DNA from: Mucilaginibacter sabulilitoris
Lineage (GTDB): Bacteria; Bacteroidota; Bacteroidia; Sphingobacteriales; Sphingobacteriaceae
Length of the DNA: 64,000 nt
NCBI RefSeq assembly: GCF_034262375.1
Contig: NZ_CP139558.1
Location: forward strand, 682,001-746,000
Direction of reading: 5' to 3'
The notes beneath the pieces were generated by a model, which was given only the letters and a program-made list of their open reading frames with translations, was not told the DNA's origin and ran no database searches. Shown piece by piece: positions 35,485 to 44,026 of this stretch. The translations under genes were made by a program, and so were the position numbers. The first letter of the stretch is position 1. Each line of letters starts with the position of its first letter.

Positions 35485-35841
35485 TTATTCCAAAGCCGCG
35501 ATTTCGGCTTGTATCTTTTTAGGCAGGCTTTGAACCACCAGTTCATAGGAGTGATCGATGAGTTCGCGGAGCAGGTTAGAGGAGAGCGAGCCGTCCATGT
35601 AAACGGTATTCCACATTTTTTTATTCATGTGGTAGCCGGGTTGTATTTCGGAGTATCGTTCGCGCAGGTCGGCCGCGCGTTCAGGGTCGCATTTGGCATT
35701 AAAGCTATTGCCGCTTTGGAGGCCGGTAAGTAAAAACATCTTACCAGCAACTTTAAAAACCAAAGTGTCCTCGCCAAAAGGAAAACCTTCCGTCGCGCCT
35801 GGTTTTTGCAGACAATAATCGCGTAATTCTTCTATGTTCAA
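35485..35841 (-). CDS. MmcQ/YjbR family protein
   Basis: A 118-residue protein matching the MmcQ/YjbR (double-wing, cyaY-like) family: MNIEELRDYCLQKPGATEGF, FGEDTLVFKVAGKMFLLT, FNAKCDPERAADLRERY, PGYHMNKKMWNTV. The family is thought to bind DNA, but no target is known. It overlaps the upstream gene by 4 bp (ATGA), so the pair is translationally coupled. Confidence 0.88.
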   Translation of the reverse strand: MNIEELRDYCLQKPGATEGFPFGEDTLVFKVAGKMFLLTGLQSGNSFNAKCDPERAADLRERYSEIQPGYHMNKKMWNTVYMDGSLSSNLLRELIDHSYELVVQSLPKKIQAEIAALE

Positions 35842-36584
35842 AATCTAAAATTTCTTACCAGTTTGTTATATGACACCGTATTGCCAAAATTGTACCGAAA
35901 GCCTAAAGTAAAATGGGCATACTGGTCGGGCGCGTTATTTTTATATTTTGCCGGGTTATCATTATAGCCGTCAAGCCCTTCGCTAAAGGTATAATTATGC
36001 TCATAGCCAATAGTAATGGTATAGCCTACCTGGTCATAATTGTCATAAATTTTAAATTCGTAGCCCACCCTTAGCGGTATTAAAAAATTGATACTTTTAT
36101 CTTTTCCCTGAAAGCCTTCGGGCGATCCGATAACGTCATTTTCACTATACAAATTAGTACGCTGAATGTCCTTTATATTGTTTGATACAGCGCCTATACC
36201 TGTACCAATGTAAAAGTTTTTAATCACATTTAAAAAGCCGTTATCTGAATAGTCAATCAAATCGCCCATTTGTTGATCGGCATGCAAAATCAATGCTTTA
36301 TAAGCGTTTTTATATATTCGCCCGGATGCATCTTTATCGCGGGTGCGGCCCCCGCCCGATAGTGTTCCAAACTGCAGTTCAAGCGCTATCGGCAAAAAAG
36401 GGTTGTAGTTGTAGGCGATGTTAAGGTTAAATATGGGATGATAATCCTGCCTTTTGGTATCGGCATATGCTCTGCCATAACCAATGCCGCCGCCCCATCC
36501 CCATTCATAATAATTATAACCGCTCTGGGCTTTTACGGTAATACAGGCAAAAGCCAGAACTAAAAACAGAATAAATTTTTTCAA
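35838..36584 (-). CDS. Secreted outer-membrane beta-barrel-like protein
   Basis: A 248-residue protein with signal peptide 1-19 (CITVKAQ). The mature part alternates polar and aromatic residues in strands (LNIAYNYNPFLPIALELQFG, VGYEFKIYDNYDQVGYTITI, ending FTLGFRYNFG), typical of small outer-membrane barrels. It is coupled with the YjbR gene by a 4-bp overlap. No function is known. Confidence 0.7.
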   Translation of the reverse strand: MKKFILFLVLAFACITVKAQSGYNYYEWGWGGGIGYGRAYADTKRQDYHPIFNLNIAYNYNPFLPIALELQFGTLSGGGRTRDKDASGRIYKNAYKALILHADQQMGDLIDYSDNGFLNVIKNFYIGTGIGAVSNNIKDIQRTNLYSENDVIGSPEGFQGKDKSINFLIPLRVGYEFKIYDNYDQVGYTITIGYEHNYTFSEGLDGYNDNPAKYKNNAPDQYAHFTLGFRYNFGNTVSYNKLVRNFRF

Positions 36585-36659
36585 AGCTAAATTTTAATCA
36601 ATATTTACAAATGAAATATGCCGGGTACAGTACCGGCAGTTTTTACTAATATTACCATT

Positions 36660-37910
36660 ATGAATTTCAATTCATCACTGAGTTTTACCGTAACCGAACG
36701 TTTTTTACGTTATGTCACCATTGATACGCAATCAGACCCCTCTTCTGTTTCGTTTCCGTCAACAGAAAAACAAAAAGATTTAGGCAGGTTACTGGTTGAA
36801 GAGCTACTGGCTATTGGTGTAAAGGATGCTCACCTGGACGAATATGGTTATGTATATGCCACTATACCAGCCAATACCGATAAGCATGTGCCCGTAATTT
36901 GCTTCTGCTCGCACATGGATACCGCACCAGATTGCAGCGGAAAAAATGTATTACCAATTGTGCATAAAAATTACCAGGGACAGGATATTGTATTACCCCA
37001 TGACAAATCTCAGGTTATTAAAATGACTGAGCATCCCGATCTTAAAAAACAGATAGGTAATGATGTGATCACCGCCAGCGGAACTACCTTGCTGGGTGCG
37101 GATAATAAAGCCGGTGTGGCCGAAATTATGGATACCTGTTATCAGCTCATGAACCATCCCGAAATAAAACATGGTACAATCAGGATATTATTTACACCCG
37201 ATGAAGAGGTGGGCCATGGGGTTGACCACGTTGATATTGCCAAATTAGGGGCCTTTGCCGGTTATACCATGGATGGCGAAAGCGCGGGTAATATGGAAAA
37301 TGAAACGTTTTCGGCAGATGGCGCAAGGCTTACCATACAAGGAGTTAGCTCGCACCCGGGCTTTGCCAAGGGTAAAATGGAAAGCGCCATAAAAATTGCC
37401 GGCGAGATCGTCGCGGCTTTACCGGCAGAACTATCACCCGAGCATACTGAGGGAATGGAGGGCTTTATACATCCGGTAGCCATTGAAGGCCATGTAGAAG
37501 TTGCCAGCATTGATTTTATCCTCCGCGATTTTGACGAACGCAAGCTGAATAACCATGCGGCCGTTATCCGGAAAACAGCCGATGACGTATTGAAAAGATA
37601 TCCTTCATCTACTTATGCCCTTGACGTAAGCGAACAGTACCGCAATATGAAAAATGTACTGGATGAGCACCCCCAAATTGTTGATTATGCGATGGAAGCC
37701 ATTAACCGTACAGGTTTAACCGCCAAACTTTGCAGTATAAGGGGTGGAACGGATGGCTCCAGATTATCGTTCATGGGTTTGCCTTGTCCTAATATTTTTG
37801 CTGGCGAGCACGCTTTTCACAGCAAGCAGGAGTGGGTATCGGTACAGGATATGCAAAAAGCGGTTGAAACCATATTGCATCTGTGCATGATATGGGAGGA
37901 GAGAAGTTAA
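36660..37910 (+). CDS. pepT: Peptidase T (tripeptide aminopeptidase)
   Basis: A 416-residue M20B peptidase from the ATG at 36660; an upstream ATG at 36618 adds 14 residues that lack family resemblance. Motifs: ICFCSHMDTAPD, TTLLGADNKAGVAEIM, FTPDEEVGHGVDH and a GTDGSRLSFMGLPCPNIFAG C-terminal metal site. PepT removes the N-terminal residue from tripeptides in the cytoplasm. The gene is followed by a GNAT gene 22 bp downstream. Confidence 0.93.
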   Translation: MNFNSSLSFTVTERFLRYVTIDTQSDPSSVSFPSTEKQKDLGRLLVEELLAIGVKDAHLDEYGYVYATIPANTDKHVPVICFCSHMDTAPDCSGKNVLPIVHKNYQGQDIVLPHDKSQVIKMTEHPDLKKQIGNDVITASGTTLLGADNKAGVAEIMDTCYQLMNHPEIKHGTIRILFTPDEEVGHGVDHVDIAKLGAFAGYTMDGESAGNMENETFSADGARLTIQGVSSHPGFAKGKMESAIKIAGEIVAALPAELSPEHTEGMEGFIHPVAIEGHVEVASIDFILRDFDERKLNNHAAVIRKTADDVLKRYPSSTYALDVSEQYRNMKNVLDEHPQIVDYAMEAINRTGLTAKLCSIRGGTDGSRLSFMGLPCPNIFAGEHAFHSKQEWVSVQDMQKAVETILHLCMIWEERS

Positions 37911-37932
37911 GCACCAATTAACCTGAATTAAG

Positions 37933-38433
37933 ATGTATACTATAAGAACAGCCACCGTAAATGATGTAGAAACCATACGCCAGATAGCCGACCAAACCTG
38001 GTGGGTTACCTACGGCCCTATACTGGAAAAAGAACAGATAGATTTTATGCTGAGTGAAATTTATTCGGCAAGCAAGATCAGGGCGCAGATAGAAAACAAT
38101 GTGCAGATCTACCTTTTATTGCTGGAAGATGAACAGCCTGTAGCTTTTGCATCCTACTCGCCCCGTGAAGAAAATGTCGAAATTTATAAGCTGCACAAGC
38201 TATATTGTCTGCCGCAAATACAGGGCAAGGGATATGGTAAGATACTGATTAACCAGGTTGCTCAAAAAACCATGGATGCGGGTAAGGATGTGCTTGAATT
38301 GAATGTAAACAGGTATAACAACGCCAAAACTTTTTATGAAAAAATGGGCTTTGCTATTGCCTACGAAGAAGACATAGCCATTGGCCCATACTGGATGAAT
38401 GATTATGTAATGCGGAAGGAGCTAACTTCTTAA
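37933..38433 (+). CDS. GNAT family N-acetyltransferase
   Basis: A 166-residue acetyltransferase. Motif A is LPQIQGKGYGKILINQV near residue 95, preceded by YKLHKLYC, and the C-terminal part is YNNAKTFYEKMGF. Such enzymes transfer acetyl from acetyl-CoA to amines; the acceptor is not predictable. It is probably co-transcribed with pepT. Confidence 0.85.
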   Translation: MYTIRTATVNDVETIRQIADQTWWVTYGPILEKEQIDFMLSEIYSASKIRAQIENNVQIYLLLLEDEQPVAFASYSPREENVEIYKLHKLYCLPQIQGKGYGKILINQVAQKTMDAGKDVLELNVNRYNNAKTFYEKMGFAIAYEEDIAIGPYWMNDYVMRKELTS

Positions 38434-38436
38434 CCC

Positions 38437-40488
38437 TTACCATATCTTTACCCGTTTATCCGGATCTATCCACATTTTATCGCCTTTTTTTATTTTAAAT
38501 GCTTCGTAAAATTCGGGCACATCGGTAAATGGTCCGTTCACACGCATAAAGCCGGGAGCATGTTCGTTGGTTAGTATCTGGCTTGATAATGATTCTTTGC
38601 GCTCCTGGCTCAGCCAGCCCAGTGAATAACCCAGAAAGTATCGCTGTAATGGCGTCAATCCATTTATAGGTTTCCCTTCTTTATACTGATCTGTTTTTTT
38701 AAACGCATCAAGACCTATTACTATGCCACCTAAATCGGCAATGTTTTCGCCCTGGGTAGCTTTGCCGTTCACGTGCAAGCCGTAAATGCTGTAACCGTTA
38801 AACTGGTCGATAAGCATTTTGGCCCGTTGTGTAAATTTCACCGAATCCTGTGGCAGCCACCATGTTTTTAAATTCCCTTTGGCATCAAACTGCCTTCCCT
38901 CGTCATCAAAGCCATGGGTCATTTCGTGGCCAATGGTTGATGCCGCGGCATACCCGTAAATAACGGCATCGTCAATATCCTCGTCCCTGGAACCGGGAAT
39001 GGTGAATATACCTGCTGGCAATACAATTTCATTGTTAGATGGATTGTAATAAGCGTTGTAAGTTTGCGGCGTAATATCCCATTCAGTACGGTCAACAGGT
39101 TTGCCAAGTTTAGATGCGCTGTACTTGTGCCACCAGTTTTTGGCCCGTAATACATTTAAAGCATAAGGGCCCCGGTTAATCTCAAGCGTAGAAAAATCCT
39201 TCCATTTATCGGGGAAACCAACCTTGGGCATTACCTTGCTGAGTTTATAATAAGCCTTTTCTTTTGTTGCGGGGCTCATCCAGTCGAGCTTTTCAATATG
39301 CTCTTTAAAGGTGGCGCGCATGGTTTCAACAAGGTTTACGTAACGCTCCTTGGTTTTTTCGGGGAAATACTCCTTCACAAATATTTGTCCAAGTACTTCG
39401 CCCATTAAACCATTTTCGGCATCCAGCACACGTTTCCAACGAGGCAACTGCTCTTTGCTGCCATCCAGTACCGAATCATAAAAGCGAAAAAGTTCCTGGT
39501 CAAAGGGCTTGCTTAAATAAGAGCCGAAAGTAGTGATCAGGTTTTTGCGCAGGTAATTTTTCCAATCGTTTATGCTGTAGGTTTGCAGGGCTTTATTAAG
39601 GGCACGGTAATATTCAGGCTGACCAACAATAACGGTATCAACATTTTTGTAATCCATTTTTTCAAATGTTGATTTCCAGTCTACCCCAGGCATAAGTTTG
39701 CTGAAGCCTGCCAGTGGCATTTTATTATAGTTATGATAAGGGTCGCGAAGATTTTCCAGCTTACGGCTGCTATCTGCCAAAAACTTTTCTAACGCATATA
39801 CCTGTTTAGTTGCAGAAGCTGCTGCTTCGGGCTGCACACCTGCAAGTTTAAAAATCGTTGGCAGGTGCTTTTGCTGGTAGTCATTGCGTATAGCAACACT
39901 GTGTTCGTCGTTATTAAAATAATAATCACGGTTAGGCAGGCCAATCCCCGACTGAACAAGTTGCAATACTATTTTTTCACTGTTCTTGCTATCCTGGCCC
40001 GGATAAACACCTATTGGCGTTTTAACCCCAATGGTTTTAAGATGGGCGAATTCTTCTATTAGCCCTTTAACATCTTTTACCTCGTCAATTTTCGCAAGCT
40101 CATCTTTAAGGGGTAGCAGACCTTGCTTTTCAATATCAGTAGTGTCCATACCGCTGAAATAAAAATCGCCTATTTTTTGCGTATTGCTGCCTTTGGGTGC
40201 ATTAGCTGTAAGCGCATCTTCATTTATTTTTTTCATGCGGTTACGCAGCTCTTCTTCTACTACGTCACCTATTCCCCAGGATGAATAAGCCGGGGGGATC
40301 GGATTTTTTTTGAGCCAGGTACCATTGGCATATTTAAAAAAATCGTCACCCGGTTTTACAGTCGCATCTATATTTTTAAACACTGGATCACTATCGGCAT
40401 AAGTTTTTGTTTTGTCTTTGCAGGCGGTGAGCAATAACAGGCCAATGGCACATGCTTTAATTGTGTCTGACAGATTTTTTAAGGTCAT
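38437..40488 (-). CDS. M13 family metallopeptidase lipoprotein
   Basis: A 683-residue neprilysin-type endopeptidase. The lipobox LLTAC sits near residue 22. The N-terminal peptidase_M13_N region has DDFFKYANGTWLKKNPIPP. The zinc site is HEMTHGFDDEGRQFD plus ENIADLGG, and the C-terminal conserved Arg is in FMRVNGPFTDVPEF. It cleaves oligopeptides at the cell envelope. It converges with the GNAT gene, with only 3 bp between stop codons. Confidence 0.92.
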   Translation of the reverse strand: MTLKNLSDTIKACAIGLLLLTACKDKTKTYADSDPVFKNIDATVKPGDDFFKYANGTWLKKNPIPPAYSSWGIGDVVEEELRNRMKKINEDALTANAPKGSNTQKIGDFYFSGMDTTDIEKQGLLPLKDELAKIDEVKDVKGLIEEFAHLKTIGVKTPIGVYPGQDSKNSEKIVLQLVQSGIGLPNRDYYFNNDEHSVAIRNDYQQKHLPTIFKLAGVQPEAAASATKQVYALEKFLADSSRKLENLRDPYHNYNKMPLAGFSKLMPGVDWKSTFEKMDYKNVDTVIVGQPEYYRALNKALQTYSINDWKNYLRKNLITTFGSYLSKPFDQELFRFYDSVLDGSKEQLPRWKRVLDAENGLMGEVLGQIFVKEYFPEKTKERYVNLVETMRATFKEHIEKLDWMSPATKEKAYYKLSKVMPKVGFPDKWKDFSTLEINRGPYALNVLRAKNWWHKYSASKLGKPVDRTEWDITPQTYNAYYNPSNNEIVLPAGIFTIPGSRDEDIDDAVIYGYAAASTIGHEMTHGFDDEGRQFDAKGNLKTWWLPQDSVKFTQRAKMLIDQFNGYSIYGLHVNGKATQGENIADLGGIVIGLDAFKKTDQYKEGKPINGLTPLQRYFLGYSLGWLSQERKESLSSQILTNEHAPGFMRVNGPFTDVPEFYEAFKIKKGDKMWIDPDKRVKIW

Positions 40489-40572
40489 AGATTTTAAGTG
40501 TATGAAATAAAATACAACAGATGTATGGAATAGTAGAATTTAAAATACCAATTTAATAAAAAAAATACCTGT

Positions 40573-40815
40573 TTAATATATGCCTTGAAAAAAACCGGCT
40601 AAAGAAACATCAAAATAATAACAAACTTTCCTTAAAGTATCTAACCTGATATCTATTTTACCCGACTCCAGCCTGGCTATATTGATATTAGTTTCAGTAA
40701 AAAACTTCTCTTGTGTAACTTGATTTTGCCTCCTAAGGTTTTTGATCTGCAGGGCTACTTTTTTCTTAAAAGCATCATCGGAGTTGCTAAGATATTCAAA
40801 ATCAGTAAGTAGCAT
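40573..40815 (-). CDS. Small XRE-type helix-turn-helix protein
   Basis: An 80-residue protein. Residues about 20-78 form a helix-turn-helix of the Cro/C1 type: QIKNLRRQNQVTQEKFFTET, then NINIARLESGK and TLRKVCYYFDVSLAGFF. It likely binds DNA as a dimer. It is an isolated gene upstream of the M13 peptidase, on the same strand, 84 bp apart; its target is unknown, perhaps its own region. Confidence 0.75.
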   Translation of the reverse strand: MLLTDFEYLSNSDDAFKKKVALQIKNLRRQNQVTQEKFFTETNINIARLESGKIDIRLDTLRKVCYYFDVSLAGFFQGIY

Positions 40816-41122
40816 GGTGGGTTGCGGCTAATGAATAATTCATTTATAATATGGGCTCAAAAATAAATAGTAATATGTAATTAAAGTTCATGAAAAATAT
40901 TGGCAATAAATATATGTCTGAACAAATATTTATTGGTATTTAATATGGGCCGATTTAAAAATTGTGGCAGCAAAATTGTTTACTACAACCTGCCCTGCAT
41001 ACGATCTGTGAAAAAAAATTAAAATCACCTACCTGTGAAAAACTTTTTTTGAATTCTCAGACGCCCAAGTTGAGATTTTTTGTTCTTTGTTTTGGGTTTA
41101 ATCAATAGTTTAAATTAATTAG
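40816..41122. other. AT-rich intergenic region without a gene
   Basis: About 300 bp of AT-rich DNA between the XRE-type gene and the acyl-CoA dehydrogenase. I see no credible open frame. It leads into an isolated terminator hairpin at 41127. Confidence 0.5.
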
Positions 41123-41126
41123 GGGA

Positions 41127-41158
41127 AAGGGAGCTTTGAAAAAAGCTCTCTTTTTTTA
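41127..41158 (+). terminator. Isolated rho-independent terminator
   Basis: GGGAGCTTT and AAAAGCTCTC form a hairpin followed by a run of seven T. No plus-strand gene precedes it within 2.7 kb, so it may end a small RNA or short leader transcript. Confidence 0.6.
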
Positions 41159-41166
41159 TGCAATAA

Positions 41167-41201
41167 TTTTTGCTATGCGTGCATAGTAATTGCTATATTT
41201 A
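41167..41201 (+). promoter_or_regulatory. Promoter with an internal palindromic operator
   Basis: TTTTTG (41167-41172), a 21-bp spacer and TATATTTA (41194-41201) fit the TTTG-n19-21-TAnnTTTG promoter. Between them lies a perfect 14-bp palindrome CTATGCGTGCATAG (41173-41186), a good repressor site for the acyl-CoA dehydrogenase gene whose ATG is at 41217. Confidence 0.6.
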
Positions 41202-41216
41202 TTTTTTTTAAATATT

Positions 41217-42356
41217 ATGCATTTCGAATTTACAGAAGAACAGCTAATGATACGCCAGGCTGCACGCGATTTTGCCCAAACAGAATTAAAACCGGGGGTA
41301 ATTGAACGCGACGAGCATCAGAAATTTCCCGCCGAGCAGGTAAAAAAATTGGGCGAGCTTGGATTTTTAGGCATGATGGTATCGCCGCAATACGGAGGCA
41401 GTGGCATGGACGCTATTTCCTATGTATTGGTTATGGAAGAACTTTCAAAAGTTGATGCTTCTGCATCGGTAGTGGTTTCTGTAAATAATTCGCTGGTTTG
41501 TTATGGGCTCGAAAAGTATGGAACGGAAGCACAGAAGCAAAAATACCTGGTCCCGCTGGCTAAAGGCGATGTGATAGGCGCTTTCTGCCTTTCGGAACCT
41601 GAGGCTGGTTCAGATGCTACTTCACAGCGCACAACTGCCGTTGATATGGGCGATTATTACCTGCTTAACGGTACCAAAAACTGGATCACCAACGGTAATT
41701 CGGCATCAACCTATATTGTAATGGCTCAAACAGATGCTTCTAAGAAACACCACGGCATTAATGCGCTGATCATTGAAAGGGGAATGGAAGGCTTTACCGT
41801 TGGTCCCAAAGAAAATAAAATGGGCATACGGGGTTCTGATACCCATTCGCTCATGTTTACCGATGTTAAAGTACCTAAGGAAAACCGCATAGGCGATGAA
41901 GGTTTTGGATTTAAATTTGCCATGAGCACTTTAGAAGGGGGACGCATTGGCATAGCTTCGCAGGCTTTGGGCATAGCCTCGGGCGCTCATGAACTGGCCG
42001 TAAAATATGCTAAGGAGCGCAAGGCCTTTGGTAAAACCATAGCCGATTTGCAGGCCATTCAATTTAAACTGGCTGATATGGCCACCGAAATTGAGGCCGC
42101 ACGCCTGATGTGTCTTAAAGCTGCCTGGCTAAAAGATCACGGCAAACCTTATGCGCAGGCAGGATCAATGGCTAAGCTGTATGCTTCAGAAGTAGCCATG
42201 CGTACTACCGTTGAGGCTGTACAAATTCACGGTGGTTACGGGTTTGTTAAGGAATATCATGTGGAACGATTGATGCGGGATGCCAAAATTACACAGATAT
42301 ATGAGGGCACATCTGAAATTCAGCGGATTGTAATATCGCGTGAGGTGCTAAAATAG
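41217..42356 (+). CDS. Acyl-CoA dehydrogenase, short-chain type
   Basis: A 379-residue enzyme from the ATG at 41217, since upstream frame codons fall in the promoter. It contains the two family signatures: GAFCLSEPEAGSDATSQRTT and QIHGGYGFVKEYHVERLMRD; the catalytic Glu lies in QIYEGTSEIQRIVISREV. The layout resembles butyryl-CoA dehydrogenase. It oxidises acyl-CoA in fatty acid degradation, using an electron-transfer flavoprotein not encoded here. An operator palindrome is visible upstream. Confidence 0.92.
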   Translation: MHFEFTEEQLMIRQAARDFAQTELKPGVIERDEHQKFPAEQVKKLGELGFLGMMVSPQYGGSGMDAISYVLVMEELSKVDASASVVVSVNNSLVCYGLEKYGTEAQKQKYLVPLAKGDVIGAFCLSEPEAGSDATSQRTTAVDMGDYYLLNGTKNWITNGNSASTYIVMAQTDASKKHHGINALIIERGMEGFTVGPKENKMGIRGSDTHSLMFTDVKVPKENRIGDEGFGFKFAMSTLEGGRIGIASQALGIASGAHELAVKYAKERKAFGKTIADLQAIQFKLADMATEIEAARLMCLKAAWLKDHGKPYAQAGSMAKLYASEVAMRTTVEAVQIHGGYGFVKEYHVERLMRDAKITQIYEGTSEIQRIVISREVLK

Positions 42357-42364
42357 TTCGCTGG

Positions 42365-42443
42365 TTTAGCCTTACCCTGCCCTCTCCAGAGGAGAGGGTT
42401 CAAGATTGCGAAGTTAAAGTTCCCTCCTTTGGAGAGGATTAGT
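42365..42443. repeat. Family B palindrome pair
   Basis: CCCTCTCCAGAGGAGAGGG at about 42380-42398 and the related CCTCCTTTGGAGAGGATTAG at 42423-42442, immediately after the acyl-CoA dehydrogenase stop. Confidence 0.7.
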
Positions 42444-42459
42444 TGATGCCAAAATAGTG

Positions 42460-42490
42460 TTGAAATAGTTCGCTGTTTTTTATACTTTTG
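42460..42490 (+). promoter_or_regulatory. Promoter of the TlpA-like gene
   Basis: TTG (42460-42462), a 20-bp spacer and TACTTTTG (42483-42490) fit the Bacteroidetes consensus, 34 bp before the ATG at 42525. Confidence 0.55.
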
Positions 42491-42524
42491 ACAAAGTATA
42501 TCTATTTAGTAGACTATTTTAAAA

Positions 42525-43772
42525 ATGAAGTACAAAACCATCATAGCCATCCTATCGTTCGCTTTGATTTTGCAGGTATCGTTTGCTCAAACAAAACTCA
42601 AAACAGGTATATGGCGGGGCGCCCTTAAAACAGCATCGGGCACCGAGATCCCTTTTAATTTCGATGTAAAGGATACAGCAGGAAAACAGCAGGTGTTTAT
42701 TATAAACGGTACCGAGAGATTTAAGGTGACGGACGTCACCAGTAAAGGCGACTCGGTTTTTATACACATGCCTTTATTTAATTCGGAGTTTAAATTGAAA
42801 TTGGATGCCGGTAATTTAAAGGGCCAGTGGGTAAAGCACCTGGGCGAACGCGACGCTACCGTTGAATTTACAGCCGAGCCTAACACTGCCTGGCGCTTTA
42901 TCAAAGCACCCGATAAGCCAGCCTTTAATATAGCAGGTCGCTGGTCGGCCGTCATGGGTGAAGGTGAAGGACGGGACACTACCGTAGGCGAATTTAAACA
43001 GGATGGCAACCACCTTACCGGTACATTTTTAACTACTACAGGCGATTATCGTTTTTTAGACGGAACAGTATCTGGCAACAAAATGTACCTGTCGTGCTTT
43101 GACGGCGGTCATGCTTACACCTTTACGGCTACAATTAAAGATGCGCAAACCATAACCGAAGGTAAGTTTTATGCCGGGGCCACCGCTGTACAATCATGGG
43201 AGGCTGTTAAGGACGAGAATGCCAAATTACCTGATGCCTATTCGCTTACCGCGCTTAAGCCAGGGTATAAAAAGATAGATTTTACCTTTAAAGATCTTAA
43301 CGGCAAAGAAGTATCACTGAAGGATGCCCGTTATAAAAACAAAGTAGTTATTGTGCAGATATTGGGTTCCTGGTGCCCTAACTGTATGGACGAAACCGCT
43401 TACATGGTAAATTACTACAAAAAATATCAGCCTAAAGGGGTAGAGGTTATAGGTTTGGCCTATGAGCGTACCAAGGATTTTGAACAATCGAAGAAAGCAT
43501 TGCTGCAAACCAAAAACAGGTTTAATGTAAATTACCCGATATTAATAACCGGATACACCAGCAGCAGGGGCGAGCCTGCCAAAAGCCTGCCTATGCTGGC
43601 TAAGGTTGTAGGTTTCCCTACGACTATTATTATTGATAAAAGCGGCGATGTGCGTAAAATACATACCGGCTTTAATGGCCCCGGTACCGGCGAACATTAT
43701 ACCGAGTTTATTAGCGAGTTTGAAAAGTTAACAGATGATCTGCTGGCCGAGAGAGCGCCTGCTTCTAAATAA
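42525..43772 (+). CDS. TlpA-like thioredoxin-fold protein with N-terminal beta domain
   Basis: A 415-residue secreted protein (signal peptide 1-21, ending SFAQ). The N-terminal beta-rich half (about 25-235) resembles the DUF4369-like part found in Bacteroidetes redoxins. The C-terminal half (about 245-405) is a TlpA/AhpC-TSA domain with the active site WCPNC (Cys284 and Cys287) and the cis-Pro segment GFPTTIIID. It probably reduces or exchanges disulfides in the periplasm. It directly precedes the IS110 element. Confidence 0.85.
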   Translation: MKYKTIIAILSFALILQVSFAQTKLKTGIWRGALKTASGTEIPFNFDVKDTAGKQQVFIINGTERFKVTDVTSKGDSVFIHMPLFNSEFKLKLDAGNLKGQWVKHLGERDATVEFTAEPNTAWRFIKAPDKPAFNIAGRWSAVMGEGEGRDTTVGEFKQDGNHLTGTFLTTTGDYRFLDGTVSGNKMYLSCFDGGHAYTFTATIKDAQTITEGKFYAGATAVQSWEAVKDENAKLPDAYSLTALKPGYKKIDFTFKDLNGKEVSLKDARYKNKVVIVQILGSWCPNCMDETAYMVNYYKKYQPKGVEVIGLAYERTKDFEQSKKALLQTKNRFNVNYPILITGYTSSRGEPAKSLPMLAKVVGFPTTIIIDKSGDVRKIHTGFNGPGTGEHYTEFISEFEKLTDDLLAERAPASK

Positions 43773-43793
43773 AGGAGTTGATATAATTTTAAT

Positions 43794-43806
43794 TTGTCAT
43801 GCTGAG
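43794..43806. repeat. Left fragment of a family A REP interrupted by the IS110 element
   Basis: TTGTCATGCTGAG is the intact start of a family A element. The continuation CTCGTCGAAGCATG is found 1.5 kb away at 45345, on the other side of the insertion. Confidence 0.7.
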
Positions 43807-43851
43807 TGATTAAATCCTTGGCCTCTGAAGGAGAAATGACATAGCTTTGCT

Positions 43852-44007
43852 GAGCCGTGCAGTGTGTCCGATCAAGTTATAGTGCTTATTGCCTGTTGCT
43901 GAGTATGGTTCTGAAGTATAGAGTCTGAAGGTATGGTACGATCCTTACAAGAGTGATTTGTCCGATGGGTAGCCTGTCTTTTCTTTAAACTCCTTCGGGC
44001 ACGGCTT
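43852..44007 (+). ncRNA. Candidate bridge (guide) RNA of the IS110 element
   Basis: The left non-coding end is closed by a stem of GCCGTGC (43854-43860) with GCACGGC (43999-44005), extended by two more pairs. Within it, TGCTGAG (43897-43903) repeats the left target half at 43800-43806. ATGGGTAG (43965-43972) repeats the element's right end (45337-45344). GAGTGATT (43951-43958) repeats the left junction (43804-43811). IS110-group elements are known to encode such an RNA in this position, with a target loop 5' of a donor loop. The fold was judged by eye only. Confidence 0.6.
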
Positions 44008-44026
44008 CTTAAAAAAGGATATAAGG

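Noticed and set aside
35209..35733. Plus-strand open frame of 174 codons
   Set aside because: It runs through the family C and A repeats and opposite to the well supported YjbR-family gene; the translation has no family features.
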